Source of the DNA: Bacteroidaceae bacterium
Lineage (GTDB): Bacteria > Bacteroidota > Bacteroidia > Bacteroidales > Bacteroidaceae
Assembly (NCBI GenBank): GCA_017556045.1
Contig: JAFZFF010000053.1
Coordinates: forward strand, 27,201-91,200
DNA: 64,000 nt
Reading direction: 5' to 3'
Positions 23,242 to 32,760 of this stretch are shown here, one piece after another. The notes beneath the pieces are model-generated. The model worked only from the letters and a program-made list of their open reading frames with translations. It was not told where the DNA came from and made no database searches. The position numbers and the translations under genes were made by a program. The stretch's first letter is position 1. Every line of letters starts with the position of its first letter.

Positions 23242-25320
23242 TTAGGCGTTATTTGCCTCGAGCTCGTGGTCGTACTTTTCGTAGATGGAGTTCTTGGATT
23301 TGAACTCTGGGACGGTGCGCTTCATGAGGCGTACCATGTCGGGGATCTCGACGGCACGAGAGAGGACCTCAAGCTCGTCAGCAACGATGCGCGCCTCGGC
23401 ATAATCATACTCGCGCACCTTGGCGATGCGGATGCGGCTGTGGTCCGTAGGAACGGTGTTCTCCGTAGTAGCGAGGACCTCTTCGTAGAGTTTCTCACCG
23501 GGACGAAGACCGGTATATTCTATATTAATATCTTTGTCGGGGACGAACCCGGCAAGCTCAATCATACGGCGTGCCATATCTGCAATCTTGACACTCTCAC
23601 CCATATCGAAGACGAAGATCTGGTTGCCATCGGTCATGACAGCAGCCTCCATGACGAGACGGCAGGCCTCGGGGATGGTCATGAAGAAGCGAGTAATCTC
23701 GGGATGGGTTACGGTGACTGGACCGCCCTTGGCAATCTGCTCGCGGAAGCGGGGGATAACGGAGCCGTTAGAGCCGAGAACGTTACCAAATCGTGTAGTA
23801 ACAAACTTCGTTTTTATAACGCGATTTGGGAATTCTGAATTATGAATTATGAATGCTGGTTCGTTCGACGAAGACGAACTCCGCACTTCGTTTGGAACTC
23901 CCTCCGCTTCGCTCGTCCCTCTATAAACAGAGGGACAGTTTTGGTTAGCGTTGATTCGCTTATTATGCTGCTCTACGGCGAGGCCGAGGGCTTGGACGTA
24001 GATCTCGGCGAGGCGCTTGGTGCAACCCATGATGTTGGTGGGGTTGACGGCCTTGTCGGTAGAGATCATGACCATCTTCTCGACGCCGTACTGGAAGCAC
24101 TTGTCGGCGACATTGCGTGAGCCAGCTACATTGACGAGGACAGCCTCACAGGGGTTCTCCTCCATCAAGGGTACGTGCTTATAGGCGGCAGCATGGAAAA
24201 CAACGGCGGGATGGTACTTGCGGAAGGCAAGGTCGAGACGGGCTACCTGACGGACGTCACCGATGATGGGGACGAAGTTGAGGTCGGGGAAGTGCTCCTC
24301 AAGCTCGAGGCGGATATTGTGCATAGGGGTCTCGGCATTATCAAACATCACGAGTTGCTTGATACCAAAGGTGGCAAGCTGGCGACAAAGCTCAGAACCG
24401 ATAGAGCCAGCAGCACCCGTAACCATGATGACCTTGCCACGGAAGTCGTCCATTACCTTCTCGATAGAAATCTTTATCTCAGGACGCTCCAAGAGGTCCT
24501 CAATCTTGACCTCACGGATAGAGTTCTTCATCACCTTACCATCAACAACCTCATCAATAGAGGGTTGGATGAGAACCTTGAGGTCGCACTCGCCCGCATA
24601 ACGGATGAGCTTCTCCTGCTCGGCCTTGGCATCGGCAGTGGTAGCGAAAAGGATGGCATCAACACCCAAGCGACGCTTAATATGGCAGACATCAGCAGCT
24701 GAACGGAAATAATAGGTCTTTTGATTGCTGACGGTGAGGGGCTTATATGCCTCATCGGGAACAATAAAACCGATGACATTGTAATGGGGAGAGTTCTTGA
24801 TGCGGGTGAGCAGAGAAACAGCCTTATCCTGAATGCCATAGACGAGCACGTGAGCACGTTTGTGAGTCTGACCATAGTGCTCGACAACGATATCGTAGGC
24901 AACAATCATGGCAACACGCACAAGCACCAACATGCAGAGGGTCAGAAGGAAATCAAGGCACAGGAGAATGGCAATATGAGTAGGGGTAAAATCGCTTGAG
25001 GGAAACAGCATGGCTACCACAGAGAGGATGACACTCTTACCACCGACAGATAAGGCCAAACGGCTAATCTCGCGCAACGTACTGTGGCGAATGATGGAGC
25101 GATAGGTCTTGAAACCATAAAACATGATACCCGAAGCTACCGCAGCAGCTGCCACCAAAAAGAAAACGGCAAGGCGGGGAACAACGGCCATAGGCATGAA
25201 CAACATAAACATCACCCAAGCACCCATAGAGGCTGAGACAGATATCAGAAGGTCGAAAACAAAGACGAGGCGCGCATCAAGATAACGTGCCAATTGTAGT
25301 TTTTCTACAAAATGTTTCAT
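23242..25320 (-). CDS. CapD/PglF-type membrane nucleotide-sugar 4,6-dehydratase
   Basis: The 692-residue protein has about four N-terminal membrane spans, a Rossmann-like domain with VYGIQDKAVSLL, then the dehydratase domain: TGAAGSIGSELCRQL and the active-site STDKAVNPTNIMGCTKR, with methionine in place of the usual tyrosine as in WbpM/PglF. It makes UDP-4-keto-6-deoxy-GlcNAc-type sugars, the substrate of the PglE-like aminotransferase. Relatives are about 640 residues; the excess is a 50-residue insert (about 453-502) encoded by intergenic-type repeats, just before KFVTTRFGNVLGS. A terminator separates it from wzz upstream. Confidence 0.9.
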   Translation of the reverse strand: MKHFVEKLQLARYLDARLVFVFDLLISVSASMGAWVMFMLFMPMAVVPRLAVFFLVAAAAVASGIMFYGFKTYRSIIRHSTLREISRLALSVGGKSVILSVVAMLFPSSDFTPTHIAILLCLDFLLTLCMLVLVRVAMIVAYDIVVEHYGQTHKRAHVLVYGIQDKAVSLLTRIKNSPHYNVIGFIVPDEAYKPLTVSNQKTYYFRSAADVCHIKRRLGVDAILFATTADAKAEQEKLIRYAGECDLKVLIQPSIDEVVDGKVMKNSIREVKIEDLLERPEIKISIEKVMDDFRGKVIMVTGAAGSIGSELCRQLATFGIKQLVMFDNAETPMHNIRLELEEHFPDLNFVPIIGDVRQVARLDLAFRKYHPAVVFHAAAYKHVPLMEENPCEAVLVNVAGSRNVADKCFQYGVEKMVMISTDKAVNPTNIMGCTKRLAEIYVQALGLAVEQHNKRINANQNCPSVYRGTSEAEGVPNEVRSSSSSNEPAFIIHNSEFPNRVIKTKFVTTRFGNVLGSNGSVIPRFREQIAKGGPVTVTHPEITRFFMTIPEACRLVMEAAVMTDGNQIFVFDMGESVKIADMARRMIELAGFVPDKDINIEYTGLRPGEKLYEEVLATTENTVPTDHSRIRIAKVREYDYAEARIVADELEVLSRAVEIPDMVRLMKRTVPEFKSKNSIYEKYDHELEANNA
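23815..23960. repeat. In-frame composite repeat inside the CapD-type gene
   Basis: It contains GAATTAT heptads (23830-23853), a palindromic GACGAAGACG segment, and CTCCGCTTCGCTCGTCCC followed by a short hairpin, as in the MITE-like elements at 57.8 and 63.6 kb. The whole is open in the CapD frame. Confidence 0.8.
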
Positions 25321-25709
25321 AATGTGGTCTTACAAATTTGATACAACCAGATAGCAAAAGATAGCGACAAGCAAAAGATATCTACGCAAAAAGCCACCTC
25401 AATATTTATGTCAAGATGTGGTTGCTATGATAAAATGGCTATTGTAAAAACGAATCAAAAAGGAGCACAAACTATTGATTATCAACAAAATCAGATGATT
25501 TCAGAACGCGCTTCGCGTCTACCCATAACAAATGAAGGGGTAGAAATTGCTGATTCATCACCGACAAAGTTAATGTTCTTTTTTGGAAAAAACAAATATA
25601 ATATGGTTTCTTTTAGGCTGCGAGCAATGGGCTACGAGAGGTGGAAAAGTAAAAAAGTGGAAGGTCATCACAACCATCCACTTTTTTATTGCTTTCATTT
25701 GCAATAAGT
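25321..25709. other. Gene-free region upstream of the CapD-type gene
   Basis: The 389-bp stretch holds a terminator at 25651-25687 and AT-rich sequence with two ATAGCAAAAGATA-like copies (25354 and 25373). I see no clean Bacteroidetes promoter, though one is expected because the terminator cuts off wzz. Confidence 0.5.
25651..25687 (-). terminator. Terminator after wza-wzz
   Basis: An 11-bp stem (AAAAAAGTGGA with TCCACTTTTTT) with an inner GGT/ACC pair and a 7-nt loop ends in a T-run on either strand. It lies 22 bp past the wzz stop. Confidence 0.8.
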
Positions 25710-26831
25710 TCACTGCTCCTTAGTTAGCTCTTTCACCTTTGCAAGCAAGTCTTCCCCAAAGAGTGCCCATGCGGCAGCACAACAACCAACGAGGAAGGTG
25801 AAGATGACAAGCATCCTAACCTTACTGGGTCCTGATTTTTTATTAGGAATAACCGCAGGTTCCAATACCGCATAAACTGGCTTAGCCTGCTGCTCTCTAA
25901 TACGAGCACCCTCAAGTTGAGTAGCCACTTGAGAATAGACTTGGTATGCAAGCTTCATCTCTTGCTCAAGATGCTCTCGCTCTACCTGAGCACTCAACAA
26001 AATCACGCTTTTATTTGCATCGGCGTATTCTGCATAAGCTCTCATTGCCCTATGATAATCAGCCTTACGCTGATCGTGAACCACTGATAGGTTCGCGACA
26101 TCTTGACTCACCTTTGAGGTACGGTACTCGGTCATATACTCCTTAAGATTATCCAAAATTGCCTCCATTACAGTGTAGACCACAAGCGGATCTTGCATTT
26201 TCATTCTAATTTGCGTTTTACCGCTTTTCTTATCAACGCTGATCTGAATAGCTTCAGAAAAATATTTGACAACAGCTCGTTCTTTTTTGCTAAGACAGAC
26301 AGGATTACGAGTAGTATCACCGCCAACTTCGTCTTCTTCGTCTTCGTCACCTTTAATCAATGACACACACCAACCTAACGCCTTGAAAGGGGCATTGATG
26401 ATGGGAGTCCACCAAGGCGATTTTTGATATTCGAGCATATAGTCTATGAGCGTGGTATTGACAACAGTATCCTTGCGTTCGAATTGTACAGGGAGATCAA
26501 AAAGCCCTACAATGAAGGGAGTAGAATGCACGACGTCTGGATACATTTCATAACTGATAGCATCAAGACTATTATTGACATTTACACCCATCATAGAAGC
26601 AATACTGCTCACACCAGAGCCCATTCTTTGTTCCATCTCAGGAGCTAAAGTAGCGCCTGCACTATAAGTTTTAGGCAAGCTAAAACCTACGACAAGCCCT
26701 ATAAAGGCACCTACACAACACCATTTGATAATCATCTTGCGGTGCTTCCACAGCTTGGCGACATACTCCATGATGTCTATTTCGTCTTCCAGCTCATACT
26801 GGGGAGGAATATTATTCATATTTTCTTGCAT
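25710..26831 (-). CDS. Wzz-type chain-length determinant
   Basis: The 373-residue protein has the Wzz layout: a cytoplasmic tail, a first span (about 33-52, KWCCVGAFIGLVVGFSLP), a long periplasmic region with coiled-coil character (QVEREHLEQEMKLAYQVYSQVATQLEGARIREQQ), PAVIPNKKSGPSK and a last span near the C-terminus. It sets the length of the polysaccharide made by Wzy. No kinase domain is present. The gene starts 7 bp after the wza stop, so both form one operon. The acidic ELEDEIDIMEYVAKLWKHRK start is typical for Bacteroides proteins. Confidence 0.88.
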   Translation of the reverse strand: MQENMNNIPPQYELEDEIDIMEYVAKLWKHRKMIIKWCCVGAFIGLVVGFSLPKTYSAGATLAPEMEQRMGSGVSSIASMMGVNVNNSLDAISYEMYPDVVHSTPFIVGLFDLPVQFERKDTVVNTTLIDYMLEYQKSPWWTPIINAPFKALGWCVSLIKGDEDEEDEVGGDTTRNPVCLSKKERAVVKYFSEAIQISVDKKSGKTQIRMKMQDPLVVYTVMEAILDNLKEYMTEYRTSKVSQDVANLSVVHDQRKADYHRAMRAYAEYADANKSVILLSAQVEREHLEQEMKLAYQVYSQVATQLEGARIREQQAKPVYAVLEPAVIPNKKSGPSKVRMLVIFTFLVGCCAAAWALFGEDLLAKVKELTKEQ

Positions 26832-26838
26832 AATTAAC

Positions 26839-29235
26839 TTATTTTAAAATACTTCCAATAGTAGCAATCATCGTACCGAGTGAAGCGGCGGTGGTAGAGA
26901 TAGCAAGTACGTTCTCTAACTTAGTCTCCTTCTCACGCTTCTCGGGGATGACGATCTCACAGCCAGGTTCTACGACACCCTTACTCCAACGACGAGCCTT
27001 CTGGACGGTACCGTTGAGATAGATGACGTATGACTTGTTCTTCTTGGTACGGAAGCCATAACCACCAGCCTGCTGCACGTAGTCGCGCACAGTGTACGAG
27101 GGGTCGTAGGTAATCACGTTGGGATACATAACATTTCCACTAATCTTCACTGTATTGATATACTCTGGAATAATAAGACGATCGCCCTCACGAAGCACGA
27201 GGTCAGCATCGCTACCAGGCTTTGCAAGAGCCTTTTCTAAATCAATACCTACTGTATACACTCTTGATCTATCGATATCGCTGACATCCATATTATCGTT
27301 TATATTCTCAAGTACCTCACCAGTAGCCACCAAGCGAGCACGTTCCTCAGCATTCATACGACGAAGCAGACGAGCCCCCTTGACGTATGCCCAAGAGTTG
27401 AGACCACCAGCCTTAGCCACGAGGTCGCTCAAGCGCTCCTCCTTGTGAGTGATAATGTAGCTACCGGGGAAGATGACCTCACCTGAGATAGATACGCTGG
27501 TCTGTGCCACGTAACCAGGGCTACGACGTACGTATACTCTATCGTAGGGCTGGAGGAGGAAGTCGGTCTCACCATCGAGAACGTAACCATCCTTAAATGA
27601 GAAGGTATAAACTTTACCGATGGTGTCGGTCTGAGAGGTACTCTCAGGATTCTTAATACGACGGCTCACCTCAATCTTCACGGTAGAGGCCGACTCCAAG
27701 AGGCCACCAGCGAGCATGATAGCATCCTCGAGGGTGGTATTCTCAGCATACACAAAGGTGCCGGGCTTAGCGACCTCACCACCTACGGTGATGCTGCCAA
27801 GGTCCTTGAGGTCATGGATGCTGGGGATATAGAGAACGTCATTCTTGACAAGCTGAACGTCAGATGCGGTGCCAGCCATAATAGCGCCTATATCGACAGG
27901 AAGAATCTCAAGGGTGAGGTCCTCGCGCTCACGAGTAATGAGGGCACGGTTGGTGAAGGCATCGCCCTTGAGGCCCTCAGCCTTGGCAATAAGTTGCTTG
28001 ACGGTGCGGATCTCGTCGCCCAACTCATAGGTACCGGGGCGGTATACAGCACCCTTAATCTCGAGACGATTCTCAAAGCGGTCGAGCATAGCGCCTACGG
28101 TAAGCGCATCACCCTCCATAAGAGCAAAACTGCCGTAGTCGGGCTCATTGACGGTGAAGATCTGATACTCAGAACCGTTCTTACGGATCATGCGGATATT
28201 CTTGGTATAGGCATCACCAGTGAAGCCTGCAGCATAGTCGATGAGGTCGGCAATGGTCTCACCCTTCTTGAGCTCATACGACATGGGGCGCTTAACGTTA
28301 CCAGCGATATCGACGATGATATCGTAGGTGGGGACATTGATGATATCGCCCTCCTCGAGGATGGTCTCATTGGTCTTGCCATCACGAATAAAGTCGTAGA
28401 TATCAATCACTGCAATAACCTTACCCTTACGGATGAGCTGAATACCACGCAATGAACCAAGACGACTCACACCACCAGCTCTGTGAAGAGCGTGATAGAT
28501 GTTTGAGAGCGATGAGAGGTAATATGTACCTGGGTTAGCCACCTCACCCATCATGTTAACCTGGATAGTGCGGATATTGCCGAGGCTAAGTTTAATCTCA
28601 GACTTCGCATCCTCCCCATCGACAGAGTATATCTGACCGAGCTTGCGCTTCATATAGGCATCGGCCTCCTTGATAGTCATGCCATTAAGGCTGATCATAC
28701 CGACATCAGGGATATTGATGGTACCATCGGGAGAGATAGTACGACGAATGGTTGCCTGATTGGTACCCCAAACATCAATGATTACCTCATCGCCAGGGCC
28801 GAGAACGTAGTTCACAGGAGTGGGGAGGTTGGCACTGGGTGCAAAGGTCAAGTTGCCACGACGGAATATATTGCGTCCGAATACATTCTTAGCACCTGGA
28901 GCAGCAAGTTCTACTGATACTGCATCAATATCTCCAGCCTCTGTTTCAAGTGGGCCATCACTGATTCGGCGTTGACGCTCTTGAACACCAGCCACCTTGG
29001 ATGCATTATCTTGTGATGCCTGCTCCTGTTCGTACTTTGCTTTGATACGCTCTGCCTGAGCCTTGGTAACACCACGCGCAGCGAGTTCCTTGGCCATGTC
29101 GGTCTGCGACTTACCAGCCGCCATGCCGCTCTCTACATAGCTGATGACTGCCTCATCAGACATCTGCGCCTTTGCCGGAGTGGCAAAAGCCACCATCGCC
29201 ACAAGGGCAATGAGTAAGAATGCATGTTTCTTCAT
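26839..29235 (-). CDS. Wza-type outer-membrane polysaccharide export protein with SLBB repeats
   Basis: The 798-residue protein begins with a signal peptide (1-23, ending TPAKAQ). A Poly_export domain follows (NYVLGPGDEVIIDVWGTNQATI, about 140-165), then a series of SLBB beta-grasp repeats, recognisable by recurring G.V..PG.Y and L..L...AGG patterns at roughly 225, 320, 395, 490, 585 and 700. A hydrophobic C-terminal segment is present. It would form the export channel through periplasm and outer membrane. It is preceded by a strong promoter and is the first gene of the whole locus. Confidence 0.9.
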   Translation of the reverse strand: MKKHAFLLIALVAMVAFATPAKAQMSDEAVISYVESGMAAGKSQTDMAKELAARGVTKAQAERIKAKYEQEQASQDNASKVAGVQERQRRISDGPLETEAGDIDAVSVELAAPGAKNVFGRNIFRRGNLTFAPSANLPTPVNYVLGPGDEVIIDVWGTNQATIRRTISPDGTINIPDVGMISLNGMTIKEADAYMKRKLGQIYSVDGEDAKSEIKLSLGNIRTIQVNMMGEVANPGTYYLSSLSNIYHALHRAGGVSRLGSLRGIQLIRKGKVIAVIDIYDFIRDGKTNETILEEGDIINVPTYDIIVDIAGNVKRPMSYELKKGETIADLIDYAAGFTGDAYTKNIRMIRKNGSEYQIFTVNEPDYGSFALMEGDALTVGAMLDRFENRLEIKGAVYRPGTYELGDEIRTVKQLIAKAEGLKGDAFTNRALITREREDLTLEILPVDIGAIMAGTASDVQLVKNDVLYIPSIHDLKDLGSITVGGEVAKPGTFVYAENTTLEDAIMLAGGLLESASTVKIEVSRRIKNPESTSQTDTIGKVYTFSFKDGYVLDGETDFLLQPYDRVYVRRSPGYVAQTSVSISGEVIFPGSYIITHKEERLSDLVAKAGGLNSWAYVKGARLLRRMNAEERARLVATGEVLENINDNMDVSDIDRSRVYTVGIDLEKALAKPGSDADLVLREGDRLIIPEYINTVKISGNVMYPNVITYDPSYTVRDYVQQAGGYGFRTKKNKSYVIYLNGTVQKARRWSKGVVEPGCEIVIPEKREKETKLENVLAISTTAASLGTMIATIGSILK

Positions 29236-29254
29236 CGTTTTAATAGTTATTTTG

Positions 29255-29296
29255 TTTAATGTTTAGAGTTTACTGTTTAGTGTTTAGAGTTTAGTG
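29255..29296. repeat. TTTAGAG heptad array in the wza leader
   Basis: Five to six units (TTTAATG, TTTAGAG, TTTACTG, TTTAGTG, TTTAGAG, TTTAGTG) lie between the wza promoter and its start codon and so would be part of the mRNA leader. Confidence 0.75.
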
Positions 29297-29354
29297 CACT
29301 CCACATACCTTCGTAGTAATAGGTCACACACCTATACACTACGCGATGCTTTTG

Positions 29355-29386
29355 CAAATGTAGGAATTTGTTTTCGCTTAACCAAA
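29355..29386 (-). promoter_or_regulatory. Bacteroidetes sigma-ABfr promoter for wza
   Basis: On the minus strand TTTG (29383-29386), 20 bp, then TACATTTG (29355-29362) match the TTTG-N19/20-TAnnTTTG consensus exactly. The start would leave a leader of about 110 nt. Confidence 0.8.
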
Positions 29387-29491
29387 AAACTTTTATCTCT
29401 TTTGCGATAAGTTAACAAAACACCTGCAAGAATAACGCAAACAAGCGGTTGCATCCCAAAGGGGAGGTATCGCTTGTATAGTGGAAGTAGC

Positions 29492-29612
29492 AATTCGTTG
29501 AGACGTTGATGTTCGTTTAGAGGTTTAGACGTTGAGGCGTTGAAGCAAACGACTAAACGCTTAAACGAAGCGAAGCGATACTAAACGCCTAAACGGAGCT
29601 AAACGTCTAAAC
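29492..29612. repeat. Large inverted pair of ACGTTTAG-type repeats
   Basis: The left arm reads GTTTAGACGTTGAGGCGTTG-like units, and the right arm (CTAAACGCTTAAACGAAG, CTAAACGTCTAAACG) is largely its reverse complement. The arms could fold into a long hairpin downstream of fumarase. The same unit appears at 23222-23241. Confidence 0.65.
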
Positions 29613-29613
29613 G

Positions 29614-29647
29614 AAAAAGAGGTGCGCTGGGGAGCGCACCTCTTTTT
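29614..29647 (-). terminator. Terminator after fumarase
   Basis: A 15-bp stem (AAAAAGAGGTGCGCT and its complement) with a GGGG loop ends in a T-run, 1 bp past the fumarase stop. Confidence 0.92.
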
Positions 29648-29648
29648 A

Positions 29649-31289
29649 TTACTTCATCGGACAGGTGGGTTTCAACTGCTTGAAGAAGTCGTTGCCCTTG
29701 TCGTCGACGAGGATGAAGGCGGGGAAGTCCTCAACCTCAATCTTCCAGATGGCTTCCATGCCAAGCTCGGGATACTCAACGCACTCGATGCTCTTGATAT
29801 TGTTTTGCGCAAGGATAGCTGCAGGGCCACCGATAGAGCCGAGGTAGAAGCCACCGTACTTGTGGCAAGCGTCGGTAACGCACTGCGCACGGTTACCCTT
29901 AGCAAGCATCACCATGCTACCGCCATGGCTCTGGAAGAGATCCACATAAGAGTCCATACGACCTGCTGTGGTGGGGCCCATAGAGCCACAAGCCATGCCA
30001 GCAGGTGTCTTAGCAGGACCAGCATAGTAGATGGGGTGATCCTTGATGTACTGGGGAAGTTCTTCGCCACGGTCGAGACGCTCTTTGAGCTTAGCGTGTG
30101 CGATATCGCGACCTACGATGATGGTACCGTTGAGCGAGAGACGTGTAGCTACGGGGTACTTGGTGAGCTGTGCGAGAATCTCGGGCATGGGGCGATTGAG
30201 ATCGATGCGTACTACATCGCCTTCGCCAGCATTGCGGAGTTCCTCGGGGATAAGGCTGCCTGGATTGTCATCCATCTTCTCAATCCAGATACCATCCTTA
30301 TTGATCTTACACTTGATGTTACGGTCAGCAGAGCATGATACGCCGAGACCTACGGGGCATGAAGCGCCGTGACGGGGGAGACGGATGATGCGCACGTCGT
30401 GAGCCATATACTTACCACCGAACTGTGCACCGAGGCCAATGCGGTAAGCCTCCTCGAGCACCTGCTGCTCAAGCTCTACATCACGGAAGGCACGACCAGT
30501 CTCATCACCTGTAGTGGGCAGATTGTCGTAGTAGTGAGTAGAGGCGAGTTTCACGGTGTGGAGGTTCTTCTCTGCTGAGGTACCACCGATAACGAAAGCA
30601 ATGTGATAGGGAGGACAAGCGGCTGTACCAAGGGTCTTCATCTTCTCTACCATGAAGGGTACGAGGGTGTCGGGGTTGAGCAATGCCTTGGTCTCCTGAT
30701 AGAGGTAGGTCTTGTTAGCTGAGCCACCACCCTTGGTCACGCAGAGGAAGTGGTACTCCATGCCCTCAGTAGCCTCGATATCAATCTGTGCGGGGAGGTT
30801 GCAACGGGTGTTGACCTCATCGTACATATTGAGCGGAGCATTCTGTGAGTAGCGAAGGTTCTCCTCGGTATAGGTCTTGTATACGCCGAGCGAGAGTGCC
30901 TCCTCGTCGCAGAAGCCTGTCCATACCTGCTGGCCCTTCTCACCATGGATGATAGCGGTACCGGTATCCTGACACAAGGGGAGCTTGCCCTTAGCAGCTA
31001 CCTCGGCATTGCGGAGGAATGTGAGTGCTACATACTTATCATTGTCGCTGGCCTCGGGGTCGCTGAGAATCTTAGCTACCTGCTCATTGTGAGCACGGCG
31101 CAAGAGGAACGATACATCGCGGAAGGCAGCATTGGCCATTGCGGTGAGACCTTCGGGGGCAATCTTCAACATCGGTTTGCCCTCGAACTCGCTTACCGAT
31201 ACATAATCCTTGGTGAGGAGATAGTACTCGGTGTCATCCTTGCCCAACTGGAACATGGGCACATACTTGAATTCGGGTGTGGTTGCCAT
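29649..31289 (-). CDS. Class I fumarate hydratase
   Basis: The 546-residue protein is a class I, oxygen-sensitive [4Fe-4S] fumarase. The alpha-like part includes [14 protein letters not shown], with the first cluster cysteine, and [12 protein letters not shown]. The beta-like C-terminal part contains [26 protein letters not shown]. It interconverts fumarate and malate in the cytoplasm and works with the malate dehydrogenase encoded at 50 kb in the reductive branch to succinate. It stands alone between a terminator and an inverted repeat. Confidence 0.95.
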   Translation of the reverse strand: MATTPEFKYVPMFQLGKDDTEYYLLTKDYVSVSEFEGKPMLKIAPEGLTAMANAAFRDVSFLLRRAHNEQVAKILSDPEASDNDKYVALTFLRNAEVAAKGKLPLCQDTGTAIIHGEKGQQVWTGFCDEEALSLGVYKTYTEENLRYSQNAPLNMYDEVNTRCNLPAQIDIEATEGMEYHFLCVTKGGGSANKTYLYQETKALLNPDTLVPFMVEKMKTLGTAACPPYHIAFVIGGTSAEKNLHTVKLASTHYYDNLPTTGDETGRAFRDVELEQQVLEEAYRIGLGAQFGGKYMAHDVRIIRLPRHGASCPVGLGVSCSADRNIKCKINKDGIWIEKMDDNPGSLIPEELRNAGEGDVVRIDLNRPMPEILAQLTKYPVATRLSLNGTIIVGRDIAHAKLKERLDRGEELPQYIKDHPIYYAGPAKTPAGMACGSMGPTTAGRMDSYVDLFQSHGGSMVMLAKGNRAQCVTDACHKYGGFYLGSIGGPAAILAQNNIKSIECVEYPELGMEAIWKIEVEDFPAFILVDDKGNDFFKQLKPTCPMK

Positions 31290-31301
31290 AGTAATTGAAT
31301 T

Positions 31302-31471
31302 GAGACCCCCTCTAACTCCCCCTCTATGGGGAGGATTCCGTCATCTCGGGAAAGTTAATCGAGGGTATTGTTAATATTATATTAATTGGTTTATACTCTT
31401 ACATTAGTTGAGCCCATCTTGAACCGTCTCCCCATAGAGGGGGAGATGCCCAACGGGCAGAGGGGGTCTTC
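31302..31471. repeat. Inverted repeat with CCCCCTCTATGGGGA hairpins
   Basis: The left arm at 31302-31337 (ACCCCCTCTAACTCCCCCT then TCTATGGGGA) faces a right arm at 31424-31471 (TCTCCCCATAGAGGGGGAGA then CAGAGGGGGTCTTC). About 90 bp of AT-rich sequence lies between. The right arm ends 2 bp from the hflX stop. Confidence 0.75.
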
Positions 31472-31473
31472 CC

Positions 31474-32757
31474 TTATTCCTCATATGTCTGATAGAGGAA
31501 GTCGTTGTAGGGGTATTTCTGCACGTGGAGTTCACGTACACGATTATACATCAACGTCTTGAGGTTCTCTATATTGTCGCGCTCACGAGCTGAGATAAAG
31601 ATACAGCTATCGTGCATCTTGGCCATCCAGGTCTGCATGAGCTCTTCGAGCGATACATTCTCCTTGGTCTTAGGGGTGAGGTCATCCTCCTCCTTCGGAG
31701 TGAAGGTATAGGCATCGGTCTTGTTGAAGACGAGGATGAGAGGCTTCTCACTACAGCCAAGGTCGGCAAGGGTCTTCTCTACCACCTTGATTTGATCCTC
31801 AAAGTCGGGGTGCGAGATATCCACCACATGAAGCAGGAGGTCTGCCTCGCGCACCTCATCGAGTGTTGACTTGAAGGAGTCGACAAGGTCGGTAGGAAGC
31901 TTGCGGATGAATCCTACAGTATCAGAGAGGAGGAACGGAAGGTTCTCGATGATAACCTTGCGCACGGTAGTGTCGAGCGTAGCAAAGAGCTTATTCTCGG
32001 CAAACACCTCGCTCTTGGCCAGGAGGTTCATCAGCGTAGACTTACCCACGTTGGTGTATCCAACGAGGGCCACACGGATGAGGCGGCCACGGTTCTTACG
32101 CTGGGTAGCCTTCTGCTTGTCAATCTCTGCCAACTGCTTCTTGAGCAGCGACATACGGTTGAGGATGATACGGCGGTCCATCTCGAGCTGGGTCTCACCA
32201 GGGCCACGCAGACCTACCGAGCCCTTACCACCACCAGCACCAGAGCCACCACCCTGACGCTCAAGGTGAGTCCACAGGCGGGTCAAGCGGGGAAGCATAT
32301 ACTTATACTGAGCCAGCTCCACCTGAGTCTTGGCATTGGCAGTCTGAGCACGCATGGCGAAGATATCAAGGATAAGCGAGGTACGATCAAGGATCTTCAC
32401 CTTGAGCTCTGCCTCGATATTGCGAAGCTGCTTAGCCGAGAGTTCATCATCGAAGATGACCATACCAATCTCACGGCTCTCAGGAATCTCGCCAAACTCA
32501 TCCTCCTCGGGCTCTTCGGCACACAACTCGATATATTCGCGGATCTCCTGAAGCTTACCCTTACCAACATAGGTCACAGAGTTGGGGGTGTCGAGCTTCT
32601 GCGTGAAGGTCTTCACCACCTCGGCACCTGCGGTCTCTGCCAAGAAGGCAAGCTCGTCAAGGTACTCCTGCGTCTTCTGCTCGTTCTGAGTCTGCGTGAT
32701 GAGACCTACGAGGACGGCGCGCTCGGTCTGCGCTTGAGATATTACAAATTCTTTCAT
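31474..32757 (-). CDS. hflX: GTPase HflX
   Basis: The 427-residue protein has the HflX N-terminal domain (with GKGKLQEIREY), the glycine-rich linker GGGSGAGGGKGSVGLRGPGETQLE-like segment, and a G domain with GYTNVGKSTLMN (P-loop), DTVGFI (G3) and NKTD (G4). HflX splits stalled or stressed 70S ribosomes in a GTP-dependent manner. It is the third gene after the protease and a small lipoprotein gene with short gaps, so all three may share a transcript; the functional link is unclear. Confidence 0.95.
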   Translation of the reverse strand: MKEFVISQAQTERAVLVGLITQTQNEQKTQEYLDELAFLAETAGAEVVKTFTQKLDTPNSVTYVGKGKLQEIREYIELCAEEPEEDEFGEIPESREIGMVIFDDELSAKQLRNIEAELKVKILDRTSLILDIFAMRAQTANAKTQVELAQYKYMLPRLTRLWTHLERQGGGSGAGGGKGSVGLRGPGETQLEMDRRIILNRMSLLKKQLAEIDKQKATQRKNRGRLIRVALVGYTNVGKSTLMNLLAKSEVFAENKLFATLDTTVRKVIIENLPFLLSDTVGFIRKLPTDLVDSFKSTLDEVREADLLLHVVDISHPDFEDQIKVVEKTLADLGCSEKPLILVFNKTDAYTFTPKEEDDLTPKTKENVSLEELMQTWMAKMHDSCIFISARERDNIENLKTLMYNRVRELHVQKYPYNDFLYQTYEE

Positions 32758-32760
32758 TGA

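Noticed and set aside
23242-24702. Plus-strand frames opposite the CapD-type gene
   Set aside because: They are shadow frames of a strongly coding minus-strand gene.
26839-29240. UpxY/UpxZ-type regulators expected at the head of Bacteroides capsule loci
   Set aside because: No NusG-like gene is present between the wza promoter and wza or elsewhere in the window.
29649-30946. Long plus-strand open frames opposite fumarase
   Set aside because: They arise from the codon bias of the real gene; their translations match no family.
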